A stretch of 32,295 bases of DNA from an uncultured Dialister sp. GTDB taxonomy: Bacteria; Bacillota; Negativicutes; Veillonellales; Dialisteraceae. Below the pieces are notes generated by a model. The model had not been told where the DNA came from. It did no database searches and saw only the letters and a list, made by a program, of their open reading frames with translations. Made by a program: the position numbers and the translations under genes. Location of the stretch: positions 1 to 32,295 of the forward strand of contig NZ_UQKJ01000011.1 of the NCBI RefSeq assembly GCF_900541605.1, read 5' to 3'. Positions 31,310 through 32,295 of this stretch are shown here, in pieces; positions within the stretch are counted from its first letter, which is position 1; each line of letters starts with the position of its first letter.

Positions 31310-31493
31310 GGAAGTGAAATGTTGAGGTATGTATCAAGGTTTTCTTGGCACTTTATTTGATTGTCGATATTATCAGGTTTCCCAGTCTCCGTTTTCTCAG
31401 TAAATCCGTATTGCTTTCGCCAACTGGTCTATTGGAGTCGAGGTTGCTCCGTATACGCCTATACGGCTTCCAGATACCCAAAGCGATAATTTC
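31310..31493. other. Gap without a recognisable gene
   Basis: The stretch between the promoter and the transposase remnant shows only a short GTATACGCCTATAC palindrome near 31451-31464 and stop-rich frames. It is probably the end of the eroded mobile element. Confidence 0.35.
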
Positions 31494-31859
31494 TCACCCG
31501 TCGGTTTTCTTAGTGGCTTTTTGACTCGCGTTTACGGCTTCTACGACCGATTTATACATCTGCCGGTCCATCTTCTTGCAGATCTTGCCTGCAGCGTTAT
31601 AAATCGGGGCCTTTTCCAAAGCACCGTTGCGAGTGGCAGTAATCAGGGGTCCTATCGAATCCATGCCTACACTGCGCCAATTGTGTCCCTCTTTTTTAGG
31701 CAATAGCTATAGCATCGATGGTTACTTTCAGCGGCTTCCAGATGAATATTCATATGGATGTCACGTTCTCGGATTTCAGAGATGTAGTCGGTGTTGCGAC
31801 TCAGATAGTCTGCCAGCCTCCGTACCTGCTCAGCCTGTTCTTCTGTTTTCGCATAGCTA
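31494..31859 (-). pseudogene. C-terminal remnant of an ISLre2/UPF0236-like transposase
   Basis: Minus-strand frames read AKTEEQAEQVRRLADYLSRN, then ISEIRERDIHMNIHLEAAES, and after a one-base slip in an A6 run near 31695, KKEGHNWRSVGMDSIGPLI and a basic tail ending in TGA at 31494. The order 'DYL..N...I', 'EA-ES-H', 'LKK-G-W---GMD----L' fits the carboxyl end of ISLre2-type transposases. The gene is frameshifted and cut at its 5' side by the IS5-like end at about 31860. The match is by eye. Confidence 0.5.
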
Positions 31860-32295
31860 GGGAAACGCTGATTAAATGGGCTTTTTACAAGCGCTAATTA
31901 TTCACAGCCATTTTCAGCAGTTTTGGGCGGGATTTTTGTGAATAACTTGAAGAAAATGAATAAAGCCACTACAAATCTATCTACTTTTTCAATATTTATT
32001 CTGTATTTTTCATATTTTGGGCGCACTTATCCCATGTTAAACTCTGCTGCTCGACCTGCCCTACAAACCATCAGTAAGTTTCCACTGGCAAACAGCATGT
32101 TAAATCGGTTGAAGTTCTTGGCAATTCCTCGGTAGACCACCTTGGCATAGCCGAAATAGTTCTTAACTATCAAAAATGGGTGTTCTACTTTACAACGAGT
32201 CGCGGATTTACGGTGTTCAATCTCTTTATCCCAGTTGATGCCGGAATATGTCTTTTCTGTTTTCATATCACTGGGCCGGCGATTGATTATATAAT
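31860..32295 (-). mobile_element. End of an IS5-family insertion sequence (runs off the window)
   Basis: The probable outer end is GGGAAACGCTGATTAAAT, starting at about 31860 right after CTAG (31856-31859 region), a target of the kind IS5-family elements prefer. It is followed by about 165 non-coding bases and then the transposase gene. The other end and any target duplication are outside the window, so the boundary is inferred. Confidence 0.5.
32027..32295 (-). CDS. IS5-family transposase, C-terminal part (partial at window edge)
   Basis: The frame is open from the window edge to TAA at 32027-32029. It reads NRRPSDMK, DKEIEHRKSATRCKVEHPF, LIVKNYFGYAKVVYRGIAKN and FNMLFASGNLLMVCRAG. This is the last part of the DDE domain of IS5-group transposases, where the E of VEHPF is the last catalytic acid. 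Transposases of this group cut and paste the element. No frameshift is visible in this part; the 5' portion lies outside the window. Confidence 0.85.
   Translation of the reverse strand, partial: YIINRRPSDMKTEKTYSGINWDKEIEHRKSATRCKVEHPFLIVKNYFGYAKVVYRGIAKNFNRFNMLFASGNLLMVCRAGRAAEFNMG

Overview
The window looks like the chromosome of a Negativicutes bacterium (Firmicutes), most like Dialister or a Veillonellaceae relative. The basis is AddAB rather than RecBCD, T-box regulation, YitT and YolD families, diderm-style lipoproteins and secreted proteins, and strongly GC-rich coding in the middle of the window. The genus is an inference and was not searched.

Layout. 1-53 is the 3' end of tuf (EF-Tu). 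173-1761 holds two overlapping genes for related secreted proteins of unknown function, and 1864-2853 a type II-like L-asparaginase without a signal peptide. 3390-7699 (minus) is a coupled MoxR ATPase / DUF58 / transglutaminase operon. 8437-8526 is tRNA-Ser(UGA) with a consensus promoter, followed by a YitT-family membrane protein, a gamma-carbonic-anhydrase-like protein (minus), an AAHS-type MFS transporter, a secreted metallophosphoesterase and an orphan amino-acid-binding lipoprotein. 14991-22263 (minus) is addB-addA, the recombination helicase/nuclease, with an 8-bp gene overlap. Then come a second MFS transporter and a LivK-like binding lipoprotein whose leader has one T-box decoding region but two antiterminator/terminator modules.

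From about 26.4 kb the character changes. An intact yolD-like gene follows the wreck of a UmuC-type Y-family polymerase. A visibly more AT-rich four-gene operon (minus, 27606-30758) encodes a zinc-type ABC importer plus a CPYC-containing lipoprotein; all four junctions are ATGA overlaps or similarly tight. Its probable promoter is a perfect TTGACA-17-TATAAT at 31281-31309 with a Fur/Zur-like 7-1-7 operator just downstream, followed by a small membrane-protein gene broken at a C6 tract. The right edge is transposase debris and the end of an IS5-family element.

The intergenic regions hold a dispersed MITE/REP-like repeat family (2.9, 7.8, 10.3, 14.6, 22.4 and 24.0 kb). Two copies of a different element of about 85 nt (14839-14923 minus, 22521-22604 plus) share two hairpins whose stems differ by compensatory changes, which makes it a candidate undescribed structured RNA. 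A further multi-hairpin stretch lies at 25852-26024.
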